Numbered from the stretch's first letter, positions 18,387 to 26,654 are shown. The stretch: DNA of 64,000 bases from Ruminococcaceae bacterium UBA4871 (GCA_002399445.1 DHDR01000019.1:207274-271273), one strand, 5' to 3'. Made by a program: numbers and translations. The notes: generated by a model not told the origin, from the letters alone.

Positions 18387-19001
18387 TTATAAGCATGACT
18401 GTGAAACCACCACAAGCGGCGGACCCTGCAGCGTCAAGATTTGGTCTGAAAACAGCCGAGCTTCTTCCCTGCTGTGTGTAACCAAAACGGTCAGCATTTG
18501 TGTACCCTCATGCATAAGGACTTCTGCACAGAGGTCCCGAGTCCGCGCGTCCAATGCATGGAAAGGTTCATCCAAAAGCAATAGTTCCGGCTGAAAGGCA
18601 AGTGCACGTGCAAGGGCAGCGCGCTGCCGCATTCCGCCGGATAATTTCCCCGGCAATACATCTTCGCTGCCGGCAAGATCGAATTTTCTCAGCCATTTTC
18701 CGGCTTCTTCCGCCGTTTGCTGTTTCGGTCCATGTAAGACAGCTGCGACATTCTTTCGGGCAGTTTCCCATGGAAGAAGACGCTCCTCTTGAAAAACAAC
18801 CGCTGTACGAAACGGGCAGTCAACCTTTCCGGACACCGGCATTTCCAATCCTGCCAACAAGCGAAGCAGGGTTGTCTTCCCGCATCCAGACGGTCCAAAA
18901 AGACATACAACCCCTTTTTCCGGAAACCGCAGACTGAAATCCTGCAGAATTATTTTCTCACGGTTATAGGCAAAATTGACATGTTTCAAACTTATTGGCA
19001 T
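18387..19001 (-). CDS. ABC transporter ATP-binding protein (NitT/TauT family)
   Basis: 204 residues, cytoplasmic ATPase. Walker A GPSGCGKTT (about 35-43), signature LSGGMRQRAALARAL, Walker B LLLLDEP, and a switch His in VTHSREEA. It is shorter than typical SsuB/TauB (about 240-255) because it ends soon after the H-loop. It overlaps the permease gene stop by 10 bp and follows the binding protein gene, giving a three-gene importer operon. The substrate (sulfonate, nitrate, pyrimidine precursor or other) cannot be determined. Confidence 0.93.
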   Translation of the reverse strand: MPISLKHVNFAYNREKIILQDFSLRFPEKGVVCLFGPSGCGKTTLLRLLAGLEMPVSGKVDCPFRTAVVFQEERLLPWETARKNVAAVLHGPKQQTAEEAGKWLRKFDLAGSEDVLPGKLSGGMRQRAALARALAFQPELLLLDEPFHALDARTRDLCAEVLMHEGTQMLTVLVTHSREEARLFSDQILTLQGPPLVVVSQSCL

Positions 19002-19804
19002 CGTTTTTCCCCCGCGTACAGTTTCTTAACCGGCATCTGTATGAGTCGGACAAGTCCTTTTTCCAGCAAAATACTCAATAAAACAATCGCAGCCGTCCAT
19101 GCAAAAAGGTCTGGCGTTTCCAAATAAATTTTGGCGTCATACAGATTGCCGCCAATCGACAAGTGCGTATCGGCCAATACTTCTGCTGCCACTCCGGCTT
19201 TCCATGCCATTCCGATTCCTGTACTGCAAGCCGCTGAAAAATATGGCAAAACAGACGGAATATAAACCTGCATCCATGTACGCCTTCTGCCAAATCGATA
19301 AACTTGCGCCATTTCCAACAGATCAGAATCTGTTTCCGAAATACCATTCGAAACATTTCTCCAGAAAGAAGGCATGACAATCAGGCAAGAAGTTAACACA
19401 GGTACTTTTGCTGTGCTGAGCCAAACTAATGCAAGAATAATGAAAGAGGCAACCGGAGTTGCATTGATAATGCTGATAATTGGATAAAAGACAGCATAGC
19501 AAAGTCGGCTTTGATTGGTAAGCACTGCTAACAAAGTACCAATCCCCATTCCGAGGAAAAATCCGAGTAAAATACGCCCCATGCTGCTTACAATTGTCAG
19601 CCAAAAACTACCGACAAAAATAAGTTGGCAAAGTCTGCGAAAAACACAAAGAGGAGATACTAACAGTATCTCCTCATGAACTGCCCCGGCCAGAACTTGC
19701 CAAACAGTCAGCCACACGGCTGCTGAAATCACCCAGTATGTTAGTCGGGGCTGCTGTGTTCCCTGCTTCAAATTTTGTTTATTTTTTGTAATAAAATCCA
19801 TCAT
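18992..19804 (-). CDS. ABC transporter permease (NitT/TauT family)
   Basis: About 270 residues, with about six membrane segments and the BPD_transp_1 EAA-like loop around the middle (ISETDSDLLEMAQVYRFGRRRTW). The start is taken at the paired ATG codons 19804/19801 downstream of GGAGG inside the end of the binding protein gene; an upstream start at 19855 would overlap that gene by 77 bp. It pairs with the ATPase downstream and the lipoprotein upstream. Confidence 0.9.
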   Translation of the reverse strand: MMDFITKNKQNLKQGTQQPRLTYWVISAAVWLTVWQVLAGAVHEEILLVSPLCVFRRLCQLIFVGSFWLTIVSSMGRILLGFFLGMGIGTLLAVLTNQSRLCYAVFYPIISIINATPVASFIILALVWLSTAKVPVLTSCLIVMPSFWRNVSNGISETDSDLLEMAQVYRFGRRRTWMQVYIPSVLPYFSAACSTGIGMAWKAGVAAEVLADTHLSIGGNLYDAKIYLETPDLFAWTAAIVLLSILLEKGLVRLIQMPVKKLYAGEKRCQ

Positions 19805-20822
19805 CCGGAAGCTTTCCTCCAACAGATTTGGGGTTTTGCTGAAACAGAATTTCAAAGAATGGCTGGATCTTTTCTTTCATTTCTTTTCCATCCATATATG
19901 TAATGCTGCAATTGGGAATGGTCTTCGCTGCTACAGAAGCCGGCATACCTAAATATTTTTCTGCCAACTTTCCGGTTTGTACTGCATTAGCATTCGCATA
20001 TTTCGTGCTTTCCTGATATCCCTGCAGGAATTTGTTCAAGGTGTCTTTGTGTTGTTCCGCAAAAGCTTTGCGTACAGCCAAACAACCCATAGACAAGACA
20101 CTGCCGCCTTTTGCTGCTTTATTCCATTCATCCGTAAGATTTAAGGCAAGTTTTGCTGTCTTACATTTCGCAAGTGCCTGCGTAACAAAAGGCTCCGGCA
20201 AGACAACAATTTTGGCTTGTCCGGAAAGAAGCTTCGTCACTGTTTCCGCATGTTCGGAAACATAAACGACTTTTACATCTTTTCCCGGAACCAAACCATT
20301 CTGCTTTAAAATATAATTGAGAACATATTCCGGCACAGCGCCTTTACCGGAACTGTAAATTGTTTTGCCTTTTAAGTCCCGAATAGCTGAAACTTTTTCT
20401 CCATTAGTTACAATTGACAAAACGCCAAGGGTATTAATGGCAACCATCTGCACTTTACCGGACGTTTTCTGATACAGAGTCGCTGCCAGATTGGTTGGCA
20501 AAGCAGCAATGTCAACTTCACCGGATGTCAACTTGGCAACCGCTGCATTCGGTTGTGTATCCACAGTAAATTTGTAATTTTCTGCTGTTTCTTTTGCATT
20601 TGCATCCTGCATCAATTTTACCATTCCGAGTCCAGTGGGCCCTTTCAGCATTCCAACTTTGACCGTTGCTTTTTCTGCAGAAGCCGCTGAAGCAGCTTCA
20701 GAGGAAGAAATCGCTGCGTTTGCTGACGATGGAGCCGAAGAAGCACTGCTTCCACATCCGACAGCAGACAATGCCATTACAACAGCTAAGGCCAATGCAG
20801 AAATTTTTTTAGTCAGTTGCAT
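19779..20822 (-). CDS. ABC transporter substrate-binding lipoprotein (NMT1/TauA-like)
   Basis: 347 residues. A lipoprotein signal peptide ends in the lipobox LSAVGC, followed by a Ser/Ala linker. The mature part is a periplasmic-binding type II fold with VKVGMLKGPTGLGMVKLM at its start and the NMT1-like GEVDIAALPTNLA. The ATG at 20822 follows AAGGA by 9 bases; a TTG two codons earlier is less likely. It starts 59 bp after the Crp/Fnr regulator gene on the same strand, so the regulator may control this importer. Confidence 0.92.
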   Translation of the reverse strand: MQLTKKISALALAVVMALSAVGCGSSASSAPSSANAAISSSEAASAASAEKATVKVGMLKGPTGLGMVKLMQDANAKETAENYKFTVDTQPNAAVAKLTSGEVDIAALPTNLAATLYQKTSGKVQMVAINTLGVLSIVTNGEKVSAIRDLKGKTIYSSGKGAVPEYVLNYILKQNGLVPGKDVKVVYVSEHAETVTKLLSGQAKIVVLPEPFVTQALAKCKTAKLALNLTDEWNKAAKGGSVLSMGCLAVRKAFAEQHKDTLNKFLQGYQESTKYANANAVQTGKLAEKYLGMPASVAAKTIPNCSITYMDGKEMKEKIQPFFEILFQQNPKSVGGKLPDDGFYYKK

Positions 20823-20880
20823 ATTCAAACATCCTTCTTTCGAAAATTATTGATAGCTGCTATTTTCCATTCTAAACAAT

Positions 20881-21615
20881 TCATATTTGATTGGTCGCCG
20901 AAATTTCAGTTAACCGGCGGCGGTCCTGAATGTACACATGTCGGCCTTGCTGCTTTAGGATTCCGCACTGCTGCATATTTTCCAACACCCGGTAAAGTGA
21001 GGAGCGGCTGATTCCTAACAGTCCTGAAAGGTTTGCTACCGTGCATGGAAGAGAAACAAGCCCGTTTTTATCCGTTTTTTGTGCCAGTAACCATGCAGAC
21101 AGCCTTTGTTCCGCAGTACCACCCGAAGCAACACTAATCCGCCGCGTAAGAAAAGCGACCCTGCCAGAAAGGTAAGAAATATAATTTTCTGCTGTTTTTA
21201 CATCTGCTTTTAAAAGTTTTCTCAATAGTGGAAGTTCCAAAAACAGGATCTTTGTGACACGTTTTGTGCGCAAAAGTGACAGCGTATCATCTCCCTGAAG
21301 AAAAGCAGCCGCCAGCCCAAATACATCTCCCGTTTCAAAGAAATTCATCAAAACTTCTCCCCCGCCTGCTGACTGGCGAAATGCTCGCACTTCTCCACAG
21401 CATACCAGACCAATTTGTCTTTTTTGTGGGAGAGTCTCTCCAGCTGAAAAAGAGCAGCAGTGACAGCCGCAATCTTGAAAAGCTGCTTGTGCAGTTTGAA
21501 ATGACACCCCTTGGAACAGTGGAATGCCCTGCATCATTCTGAAAAAATCTTCTTTTTTCTTCAGTTCTTGCACGATTTTGCCTCCGAAATGTATCATATC
21601 GGACAGTTTATTCAT
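20881..21615 (-). CDS. Crp/Fnr family transcriptional regulator
   Basis: 244 residues. N-terminal cyclic-nucleotide-binding-like beta barrel (about 30-145), long dimer helix, and C-terminal winged helix with LSGLLGISRSSLYRVLENM (about 195-213). Cysteines cluster in DCGCHCCSF (near 48-55) with another pair in LVCCGE, which could bind a metal, haem or Fe-S cluster, as in other Crp/Fnr sensors. The start is uncertain because no strong ribosome site is seen. Its position upstream of the ABC importer suggests local control. Confidence 0.9.
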   Translation of the reverse strand: MNKLSDMIHFGGKIVQELKKKEDFFRMMQGIPLFQGVSFQTAQAAFQDCGCHCCSFSAGETLPQKRQIGLVCCGEVRAFRQSAGGGEVLMNFFETGDVFGLAAAFLQGDDTLSLLRTKRVTKILFLELPLLRKLLKADVKTAENYISYLSGRVAFLTRRISVASGGTAEQRLSAWLLAQKTDKNGLVSLPCTVANLSGLLGISRSSLYRVLENMQQCGILKQQGRHVYIQDRRRLTEISATNQI

Positions 21616-21709
21616 TCAAAATTATACAGCTGATTGCCTGTCTTGTCAAGGATAGGAAGGAATTTGCTGCAAACAATGACTCACCAAAGAAAGGGTTTGC
21701 TGCAAGCAA

Positions 21710-21743
21710 TAAAAAACTGCTACAGGCAAAACCCTGCAGCAGT
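21710..21743 (-). terminator. Rho-independent terminator of the CD1247-like gene
   Basis: ACTGCTACAGG (21716-21726) pairs with CCTGCAGCAGT (21733-21743), with TTTTTT following on the minus strand. Confidence 0.85.
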
Positions 21744-21762
21744 ACAAAAAATATTGGATTTT

Positions 21763-22236
21763 CTATTCTTTCTCGCCATTATCTTCATCACAACAGCCAC
21801 AGCCACAACCACAGTCATCGTCATCGCTGTCACAATCTTCATCATCGGCAACCTCAAATTCCAATAGTTCCCCGCAATTTGGGCATTTCATTTGGCCATC
21901 TTCCACGATATCCTGAGAAAGGCAAATGGTTTCATGGCAGTTTGGGCAAGTGACCTCATAGTAGTCATCCTCGTCTTCATCCTCATCATTTTCCTCTTCT
22001 TCATCGTCGTCATTTACACCGTAAATAACACGCTCCAAGGAACCAAGATCCTCATCAACTTCATCCAGTTGTCCAGCCACATTTGTGACGGTATCTTCAA
22101 CCTCTGTAGTGGATTTCGCAAGGTCATCCAGAAGATCGATGATTGCATGGATTACTTTAACCTCTTTCTTGTCTGCGTCTAATTCCAGCCCTTCTGCCAG
22201 GCCGCGAATATACGAAACTTTTTCGGTAACTGTCAT
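21763..22236 (-). CDS. CD1247-like acidic zinc-ribbon protein
   Basis: 157 residues, function unknown. A helical N-terminal domain (about 1-70) matches the Clostridial CD1247 N-terminal family. Next comes an Asp/Glu run (about 75-91), a zinc ribbon with CPNC (96-99) and CPNC (117-120), then an acidic tail ending in CGCGCGCC. The tail looks like an extra metal-binding segment. It lies just downstream of efp on the same strand, a setting I recall from other Clostridia. The zinc ribbon suggests nucleic acid or protein contact, but that is inference. Confidence 0.85.
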   Translation of the reverse strand: MTVTEKVSYIRGLAEGLELDADKKEVKVIHAIIDLLDDLAKSTTEVEDTVTNVAGQLDEVDEDLGSLERVIYGVNDDDEEEENDEDEDEDDYYEVTCPNCHETICLSQDIVEDGQMKCPNCGELLEFEVADDEDCDSDDDDCGCGCGCCDEDNGEKE

Positions 22237-22326
22237 GATAAGCCTCCTTTTTGGCTATTCTATCTAAGATAAGGATAAGAAACTGTAGGTAAGGCCAGAA
22301 GCCATACTGTTCTATACAAGTATGGT

Positions 22327-22884
22327 TCAAGCACGCTCCATATATTCACCAGTTCGCGTATCGATACGAATCATTTCCCCTTCGTTGATAAAAAGTGGAA
22401 CTTTAATCTCAGCACCTGTCTCCAATGTGGCTGGCTTTGTTGCATTGGTGGCTGTGTCACCTTTAAAACCTGGCTCTGTTTGGGTAACTTGCAGTTCCAC
22501 AAAGTTCGGCGGCTCAATACCAAATACCTTGTCCTTATAGGATAAGATTCTGCAGTTCATATTTTCCTTTACAAATTTAAAACTTTCGCCCAAAACGTCT
22601 TTGTTAATCGGAATCTGCTCGAAAGTATCAGGGTCCATAAAGTAATAAAGATCACCGTCATTGTAAAGATACTGCATTTCCTTACGCTCAATATAAGCAA
22701 CTGGAAATTTATCATTTGGGTTAAATGTGCGCTCTGTCACAGCACCGGTAATAACATTGCGGATTTTTGTGCGAACAAAAGCAGCACCTTTCCCCGGTTT
22801 AACATGCTGGAATTCAATAATGGAAACGACCTGACCATCCATATCGAATGTCACGCCATTTCTGAAATCGCCTGCAGAAATCAT
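22327..22884 (-). CDS. efp: translation elongation factor P
   Basis: 185 residues, three beta-barrel (KOW, OB, C-terminal) factor that relieves ribosome stalling at polyproline. The conserved loop VKPGKGAAF carries Lys32, the position modified in many bacteria. The C-terminal motif IRIDTRTGEYMERA is typical. The ATG at 22884 is chosen for GGAGG 8 bases upstream; an upstream TTG adds five residues. It has its own sigma-A-like promoter and lies between aroQ and the CD1247-like gene. Confidence 0.97.
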   Translation of the reverse strand: MISAGDFRNGVTFDMDGQVVSIIEFQHVKPGKGAAFVRTKIRNVITGAVTERTFNPNDKFPVAYIERKEMQYLYNDGDLYYFMDPDTFEQIPINKDVLGESFKFVKENMNCRILSYKDKVFGIEPPNFVELQVTQTEPGFKGDTATNATKPATLETGAEIKVPLFINEGEMIRIDTRTGEYMERA

Positions 22885-22931
22885 TCGTATATCCTCCAAT
22901 TCAAATCTATAACAATAGCAAACTTTATTTA

Positions 22932-22960
22932 AGTGTATCGTATTTTCGGCAAAATTTCAA
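22932..22960 (-). promoter_or_regulatory. possible sigma-A promoter of efp
   Basis: TTGAAA (22960-22955) and TACACT (22937-22932) on the minus strand with a 17-base spacer, about 50 bp before the efp start. Confidence 0.55.
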
Positions 22961-22980
22961 GCTATTTCACAAAAAAAGCG

Positions 22981-23421
22981 TCAAATTAGGCTTTGAAGCG
23001 CATACAATGCCAAAAAATAACTTACTTTGCCAAATCCACAGATCTGCCCTGCACACACCGGTGCAATCACGCTGGTATTACGGAAGTCCTCCCGTGCATG
23101 GATATTGCTCATATGCGTCTCAACAAACGGGATTCCGTGCACACAGGTAATGGCATCTCGTAACGCATAACTGTAATGTGTAAGTGCACCAGCATTTAGG
23201 ATACAACCGTCATATGCCCCACGCACCGAATGAATTTTATCAATTAAATCTCCTTCATGGTTTGATTGATAAATATCAAGAGTAAAACCAAGTTTTTCAG
23301 CAAACCGCTTAACATCGTGATTAATGCTTTCTGTGGTTTCCGTTCCATAAACATTTTGCTCCCGTACACCGACCATATCGAGGTTTGGCCCCAACAGCAG
23401 CAGAATCTTTTTTCTTGCCAT
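22981..23421 (-). CDS. aroQ: type II 3-dehydroquinate dehydratase
   Basis: 146 residues. Converts 3-dehydroquinate to 3-dehydroshikimate in the shikimate pathway; type II enzymes are dodecamers. The motifs LGPNLDMVGVREQNVYG (active-site loop), NAGALTHYSYALRDAI and ETHMSNIHARE match the family. The ATG at 23421 is chosen for AAGGAG 8 bases upstream; the frame is open about 100 codons further, which overlaps yqeG and is not real. It starts 5 bp after the yqeG stop, so the two are cotranscribed. Confidence 0.96.
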   Translation of the reverse strand: MARKKILLLLGPNLDMVGVREQNVYGTETTESINHDVKRFAEKLGFTLDIYQSNHEGDLIDKIHSVRGAYDGCILNAGALTHYSYALRDAITCVHGIPFVETHMSNIHAREDFRNTSVIAPVCAGQICGFGKVSYFLALYALQSLI

Positions 23422-23426
23422 ATCCG

Positions 23427-23942
23427 TTACTCCTTCGGTGAAATATGCCGCCCTGTATTTTTTAATTCTTGACGAATTGATTGTTCCCAATGTCTCCTGC
23501 GCAGGAAGGAAGCAGAACCTTCCGTAATACGCGGCGTAACCAGAATGGATTGCAGGCCGACCAAATTGGCCCCCAAAATATCCGTAAAGATCTGATCCCC
23601 GATAGCTACGGTTTCCGACCGCCTGACATGAAGTTTTGACATAGCCCGCAAATACCCGACAGGCAATGGCTTTAGTGCAAAGCTGACGTATGGCAGCCCG
23701 TATTGTGCGGCAAAAGGTGCAACACGCCACTTAAAGTTATTAGAAAGGATAATCAATTTAAAACCATTATTCTGCATCTTTTGCACCCACTGAATCGTAC
23801 CGGAAAATGGAATCTGGCTGTCCGGCGGAGAAAGGGTATTGTCAACATCCAGTAAGATGGCTTTTACATGCATACGATGCAACATTGGAGGCGTAATCTG
23901 TGTGACCCAGTCAACCGAATAGGATGGCATGTTCAGTGTCAA
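23427..23942 (-). CDS. yqeG: YqeG family HAD-type phosphatase
   Basis: 171 residues, HAD IIIA subfamily. Motif I DVDNTLSPPD (catalytic Asp near 33), motif II LSNN, a Lys in LKPLP, and motif III GDQIFTDILGA. The B. subtilis orthologue is near ribosome-assembly GTPase genes, but its substrate is not established. A TTG start at 23942 fits AAGGAGGG about 10 bases upstream better than the ATG at 23930. It lies directly downstream of the rpsU terminator and upstream of aroQ. Confidence 0.93.
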   Translation of the reverse strand: MTLNMPSYSVDWVTQITPPMLHRMHVKAILLDVDNTLSPPDSQIPFSGTIQWVQKMQNNGFKLIILSNNFKWRVAPFAAQYGLPYVSFALKPLPVGYLRAMSKLHVRRSETVAIGDQIFTDILGANLVGLQSILVTPRITEGSASFLRRRHWEQSIRQELKNTGRHISPKE

Positions 23943-23974
23943 TAACAGTCACCCTCCTTTTTGTTCTTTTACGT

Positions 23975-24002
23975 TAAAAAAGCGGGCTCTAAGCCCGCTT
24001 TC
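23975..24002 (-). terminator. Rho-independent terminator of rpsU
   Basis: AGCGGGCT (23981-23988) pairs with AGCCCGCT (23992-23999), with TTTTTT following on the minus strand. Confidence 0.9.
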
Positions 24003-24046
24003 CATGTACCTAAGAAACCAAAGTGAAAGTTAAGCAATTCAGTAAA

Positions 24047-24223
24047 TTACTTATACTTGCGCTTGCGGGCTGCTTCGGATTTTTTCTTCCTCCGAACAGA
24101 AGGCTTTTCATAAGCCTCTCTCTTGCGGACCTCAGCGATGACGCCAGAGCGGGCGCACTGCTTTTTAAAGCGGCGCAGGGCGCTGTCCAGGGATTCATTG
24201 TCCTTTACTCGAATCTCAGCCAT
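24047..24223 (-). CDS. rpsU: 30S ribosomal protein S21
   Basis: 58 residues, strongly basic, too short for many gene finders. The sequence begins MAEIRVKDNESLDSALRRF and ends in a basic RKKKSEAARKRKYK tail, which is unmistakable for S21. GGGAGGG lies 7 bases before the ATG. A perfect sigma-A promoter lies upstream and a strong terminator downstream. S21 sits in the 30S platform and helps in initiation. Confidence 0.97.
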   Translation of the reverse strand: MAEIRVKDNESLDSALRRFKKQCARSGVIAEVRKREAYEKPSVRRKKKSEAARKRKYK

Positions 24224-24289
24224 GTATTTTCCCTCCCATCCGCCAAAAGGCAGGGGTTATCTGTAATCAATATCTGTTACATAATCAAT

Positions 24290-24318
24290 ATTATACTTAT
24301 TCATAAAACTTCTGTCAA
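24290..24318 (-). promoter_or_regulatory. sigma-A promoter of rpsU
   Basis: Perfect TTGACA (24318-24313) and TATAAT (24295-24290) on the minus strand with a 17-base spacer. Confidence 0.85.
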
Positions 24319-24371
24319 GTCTTCTTTCCCGAAATCCTGCTTTCAAAAATTCAAAAACTTTCGGAAAAGTG

Positions 24372-24400
24372 TTGACATTTGTCCAATAAAATGATATGAT
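24372..24400 (+). promoter_or_regulatory. sigma-A promoter of the tRNA operon
   Basis: TTGACA (24372-24377), 17-base spacer, TATGAT (24395-24400). The start of transcription would be about 35 bases before the first tRNA. It faces away from the rpsU promoter. Confidence 0.85.
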
Positions 24401-24441
24401 TATTTTCGCGTTTGGAGTTAATGACAGCACATGCATAATAT

Positions 24442-24517
24442 AGGGGTATAGCTCAGTTGGTAGAGCAGTGGTCTCCAAAACCACGTGCCGAGGGTTCAAG
24501 TCCTTCTGCCCCTGCCA
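24442..24517 (+). tRNA. tRNA-Trp (anticodon CCA)
   Basis: A full cloverleaf of 76 bases with encoded CCA end. The anticodon stem GTGGT/ACCAC encloses the loop CTCCAAA, giving anticodon CCA. D-arm GCTC..GAGC and T-loop TTCAAGT are normal. First of three tRNAs in one transcript. Confidence 0.96.
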
Positions 24518-24520
24518 TAC

Positions 24521-24597
24521 GGCTCGGTAGTTCAGCTGGTTAGAACGCTAGCCTGTCACGCTAGAGGTCGACGGTTCGATCCCGTTCCGAGTCGCCA
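24521..24597 (+). tRNA. tRNA-Asp (anticodon GTC)
   Basis: 77 bases with encoded CCA. Anticodon loop CTGTCAC gives GTC; T-loop TTCGATC. Acceptor GGCTCGG pairs with CCGAGTC through one wobble. It lies 3 bases after tRNA-Trp. Confidence 0.96.
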
Positions 24598-24601
24598 TTT
24601 T

Positions 24602-24677
24602 GCTGCTATGGCTCAGTTGGCAGAGCACATCCTTGGTAAGGATGAGGTCACGCGTTCGAATCGCGTTAGCAGCTCCA
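24602..24677 (+). tRNA. tRNA-Thr (anticodon GGT)
   Basis: 76 bases with encoded CCA. Acceptor GCTGCTA pairs with TAGCAGC; anticodon stem CATCC/GGATG encloses TTGGTAA, giving GGT. Last tRNA of the three before a terminator. Confidence 0.96.
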
Positions 24678-24680
24678 TCA

Positions 24681-24718
24681 AAAAAGCTAGGAAACTTGCG
24701 GGTTTCCTAGCTTTTTTG
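24681..24718 (+). terminator. Rho-independent terminator of the tRNA operon
   Basis: AAAGCTAGGAAAC pairs with GTTTCCTAGCTTT, followed by TTTTG. It starts 3 bases after tRNA-Thr. Confidence 0.92.
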
Positions 24719-24818
24719 TTTTATCCGAGTGTTAGTCATTTGAAGTCATTTGACAGCGTTCCGGTAGTCAAAAAGTTGTCAACGATATAAAGGAACCAAA
24801 TAATTATTTTATTAAGAC

Positions 24819-25675
24819 TATAGCAAATTAATTTATAAACTGGAAAATCCATCAAAATGAAACCATCCAAGGATATCCTGAACGGTAATCGCATCAAAGG
24901 CAGACGGTAAGGCTTTGAAGATGATGTCAACAGAGCGTGCTTTCACTTTACGAAGAAACGCCTTGATTTTTGACCACATCTGTTCAATCGGATTGAAGTC
25001 GAGACTGTATGGCGGAAGATAAAGGATGTGTGTGCCAACCCTTTCAATGGCCTGCTTGACCCCTTTGACTTTATGGCAACGCAAATTATCCATCACAACG
25101 ATATCACCTGTATGAAGAGTTGGTACAAGACACTGCTCAATATATTCCTTGAAAGTTTCCCCATTTAACGAACCTGACAAAAACAAAGGAACCGTAGATC
25201 CGTCTGTCCGGACAGACGAAAGAATTATCGTGATTTTCCCTGTATTCAGCGGTGTATGGTCGTTTGCCCGTTGCCCATCTTTGGCCCGGGCATAGCGCCT
25301 TGTCATGTCGGTATTTACGCCGCTTTCATCCAGAAATACAAGACGGGATGCTGATTCGTAAATTCACCTGATCCTTGATTTGCTGGAGCGTGATATCCGG
25401 CTGAGAATTAATCAGACTTTTCATACGCTTCAAGTCTTGTGAATTTAAAGCGGGTTTCCTGCCATACGCATGAGGTCTGGGTTGTACGCTGCCCGTTTTC
25501 TTTACCAATTGAAACAAATTATATACAGCTGTCTTTTTCACCCGAAAGGTACTCAGAATTTCTTGTATTCGCATCCCGTTTGTGCGTGCTATTACAATTA
25601 AGTTCCGTACTTCTATACTTATCATCTTTTTTCTCTTTATTATATGCCTTCCTCTTAATTTATTAAATTGCTATA
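24819..25675 (-). mobile_element. degenerate IS630-family insertion sequence
   Basis: About 857 bp bounded by imperfect 18-bp inverted repeats (24819-24836 and 25658-25675, 15 of 18 matching) that start with TA, the IS630 target dinucleotide. It carries the 5' part (25326-25625) and 3' part (24833-25306) of a transposase on the minus strand. The central segment is missing, so the element cannot encode its own transposase. It sits inside a decayed mobile island next to a tRNA cluster and abuts a broken sigma-like gene at its right end. Confidence 0.85.
24833..25625 (-). pseudogene. IS630-type transposase, internally deleted and frameshifted
   Basis: The N-terminal ~95 residues (25625 to about 25340) are an HTH DNA-binding region (NGMRIQEILSTFRVKKTAVY, then a Gly-Arg-Lys-Pro hinge and DITLQQIKDQVNLRISI). 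The reading frame then joins directly, in another frame, to RLVFLDESGVNTDMTRRY, the first Asp region of the DDE catalytic domain. The rest follows with VVMDNLRCHK (second Asp), LPPYSLDFNPIEQMWSKIK (Glu) and a normal end. Normal IS630 transposases carry roughly 50 more residues between the two pieces, so a deletion of about 150 bp plus frameshift is inferred. Confidence 0.85.
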
Positions 25676-26074
25676 TCCCGATTTTTATACCACCGGCTAC
25701 ATCATCGAGGTGCCGGACGAGGCCGCGGCGCTCATGGATCTTTCGAGCACGCCGAAGCCGCTTATTATTTGCGGAAATACTATTACAAGGCATATTATTC
25801 TCTGGATCGCGGCGACGGCATCGAACGCGACATTCTATTCGTATCCCTGTCCCCCTGCGGAAATCTATGAGTGTAAAGTGGCGGTCGAACAGGGCTCCAT
25901 ACCGCCATCGCTTACCTGCCGGACAAGCAGGTTAAACGCATCTATGCTTATTACTTCTTGGAAATGAGCAAAAATGCCATTGCAAAAACAGAGGGTATCC
26001 ATGAAAGTACGGTACGTGAATCAATTGTATCCGGGTTGAAAAACATTCAAAAATACATAAGACGGTATTTTTGA
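25676..26074 (+). pseudogene. sigma-70-like/HTH gene of a mobile element, frameshifted remnant
   Basis: Pieces of one protein appear in successive frames: TTGYIIEVPDEAAALMDL (25691 on), then HAEAAYY..KYYYKAYYSLD and RGDGIERDILFVSLSP, then AIAYLPDKQVKRIYAYYFLE and MSKNAIAKTEGIHESTVRES to a stop at 26072-26074. This is the order seen in the small sigma-factor-like HTH proteins of conjugative transposons of gut Firmicutes. At least two frameshifts, and a 5' end cut by the IS630-type element, make it non-functional. GC content is higher than in neighbouring genes, a sign of foreign origin. Confidence 0.75.
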
Positions 26075-26137
26075 CCCCGAATCGGCCCCCAAAATAAAAA
26101 GGCTTATGATGGATATATTTTTATTCTTCGTTGAAAA

Positions 26138-26630
26138 TTGAATCAGGGACAAGCCGGATATATACCGAAAGCAGCGGCATACAGAGAGCCGGACGGCGGG
26201 TGCGCCACAGTCTTTTCTTGCGCAGGAGATGGTAAGTTGATGTGGGATTCAAAGCACAGCGACTATGCCGGTTTCTGCATGACAATGTTATCAGAAACCG
26301 AGACACAAATTAAGGCTGCCCAGTGCACCTTGGATGCGGCAGACATGGAATTGAAGGCCTTTGCTGGAAACTTCGGAAAACCGAAAGCGCGAGTATGACC
26401 GGCTGCTGAGTTGGGCGGACCTGTATGGCAAAATCTCTTTCGTGGCAAAGAAAATGATTGTGTCGCAGTTTATCAAGTCCATCCTCGTCGGCAGGAACTA
26501 CAATATCGAAGAGGACTTCAACGTCACCTTTGATGAGTTCCAAAGTTTCTGCGGCGTGAAGTTCAGTGAAAACGTAAAGGTCGAAGACACAGCGCTTCGC
26601 TTGTACGCACAGCATAAGAGCAAAAAATGA
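26138..26630 (+). pseudogene. C-terminal remnant of a large serine recombinase
   Basis: Two overlapping frames match the C-terminal part of mobile-element serine recombinases: a coiled-coil stretch (MLSETETQIKAAQCTLDAAD and MELKAFAG, up to about 26373) and, after a +1 shift, ENRKREYDRLLSWADLYGK then FVAKKMIVSQFIKSILVGRNY and IEEDFNVTFDEFQSF to the stop at 26628-26630. The catalytic N-terminal domain is absent. Family assignment is from memory of the RLLSWADLY and AKKMI blocks and should be checked. It suggests an integrative element once lay between the tRNA genes. Confidence 0.6.
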
Positions 26631-26654
26631 GGAAATCCTTTTACAGATTTCCTC
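26622..26654 (-). terminator. Rho-independent terminator of tRNA-Ala
   Basis: GAGGAAATC (26629-26637) pairs with GATTTCCTC (26646-26654), with TTTTTT on the minus strand. It overlaps the end of the recombinase remnant. Confidence 0.88.

Noticed and set aside
24010..24198. 62-codon minus-strand frame
   Set aside because: Out-of-frame shadow of rpsU, which is the real gene at 24047-24223.
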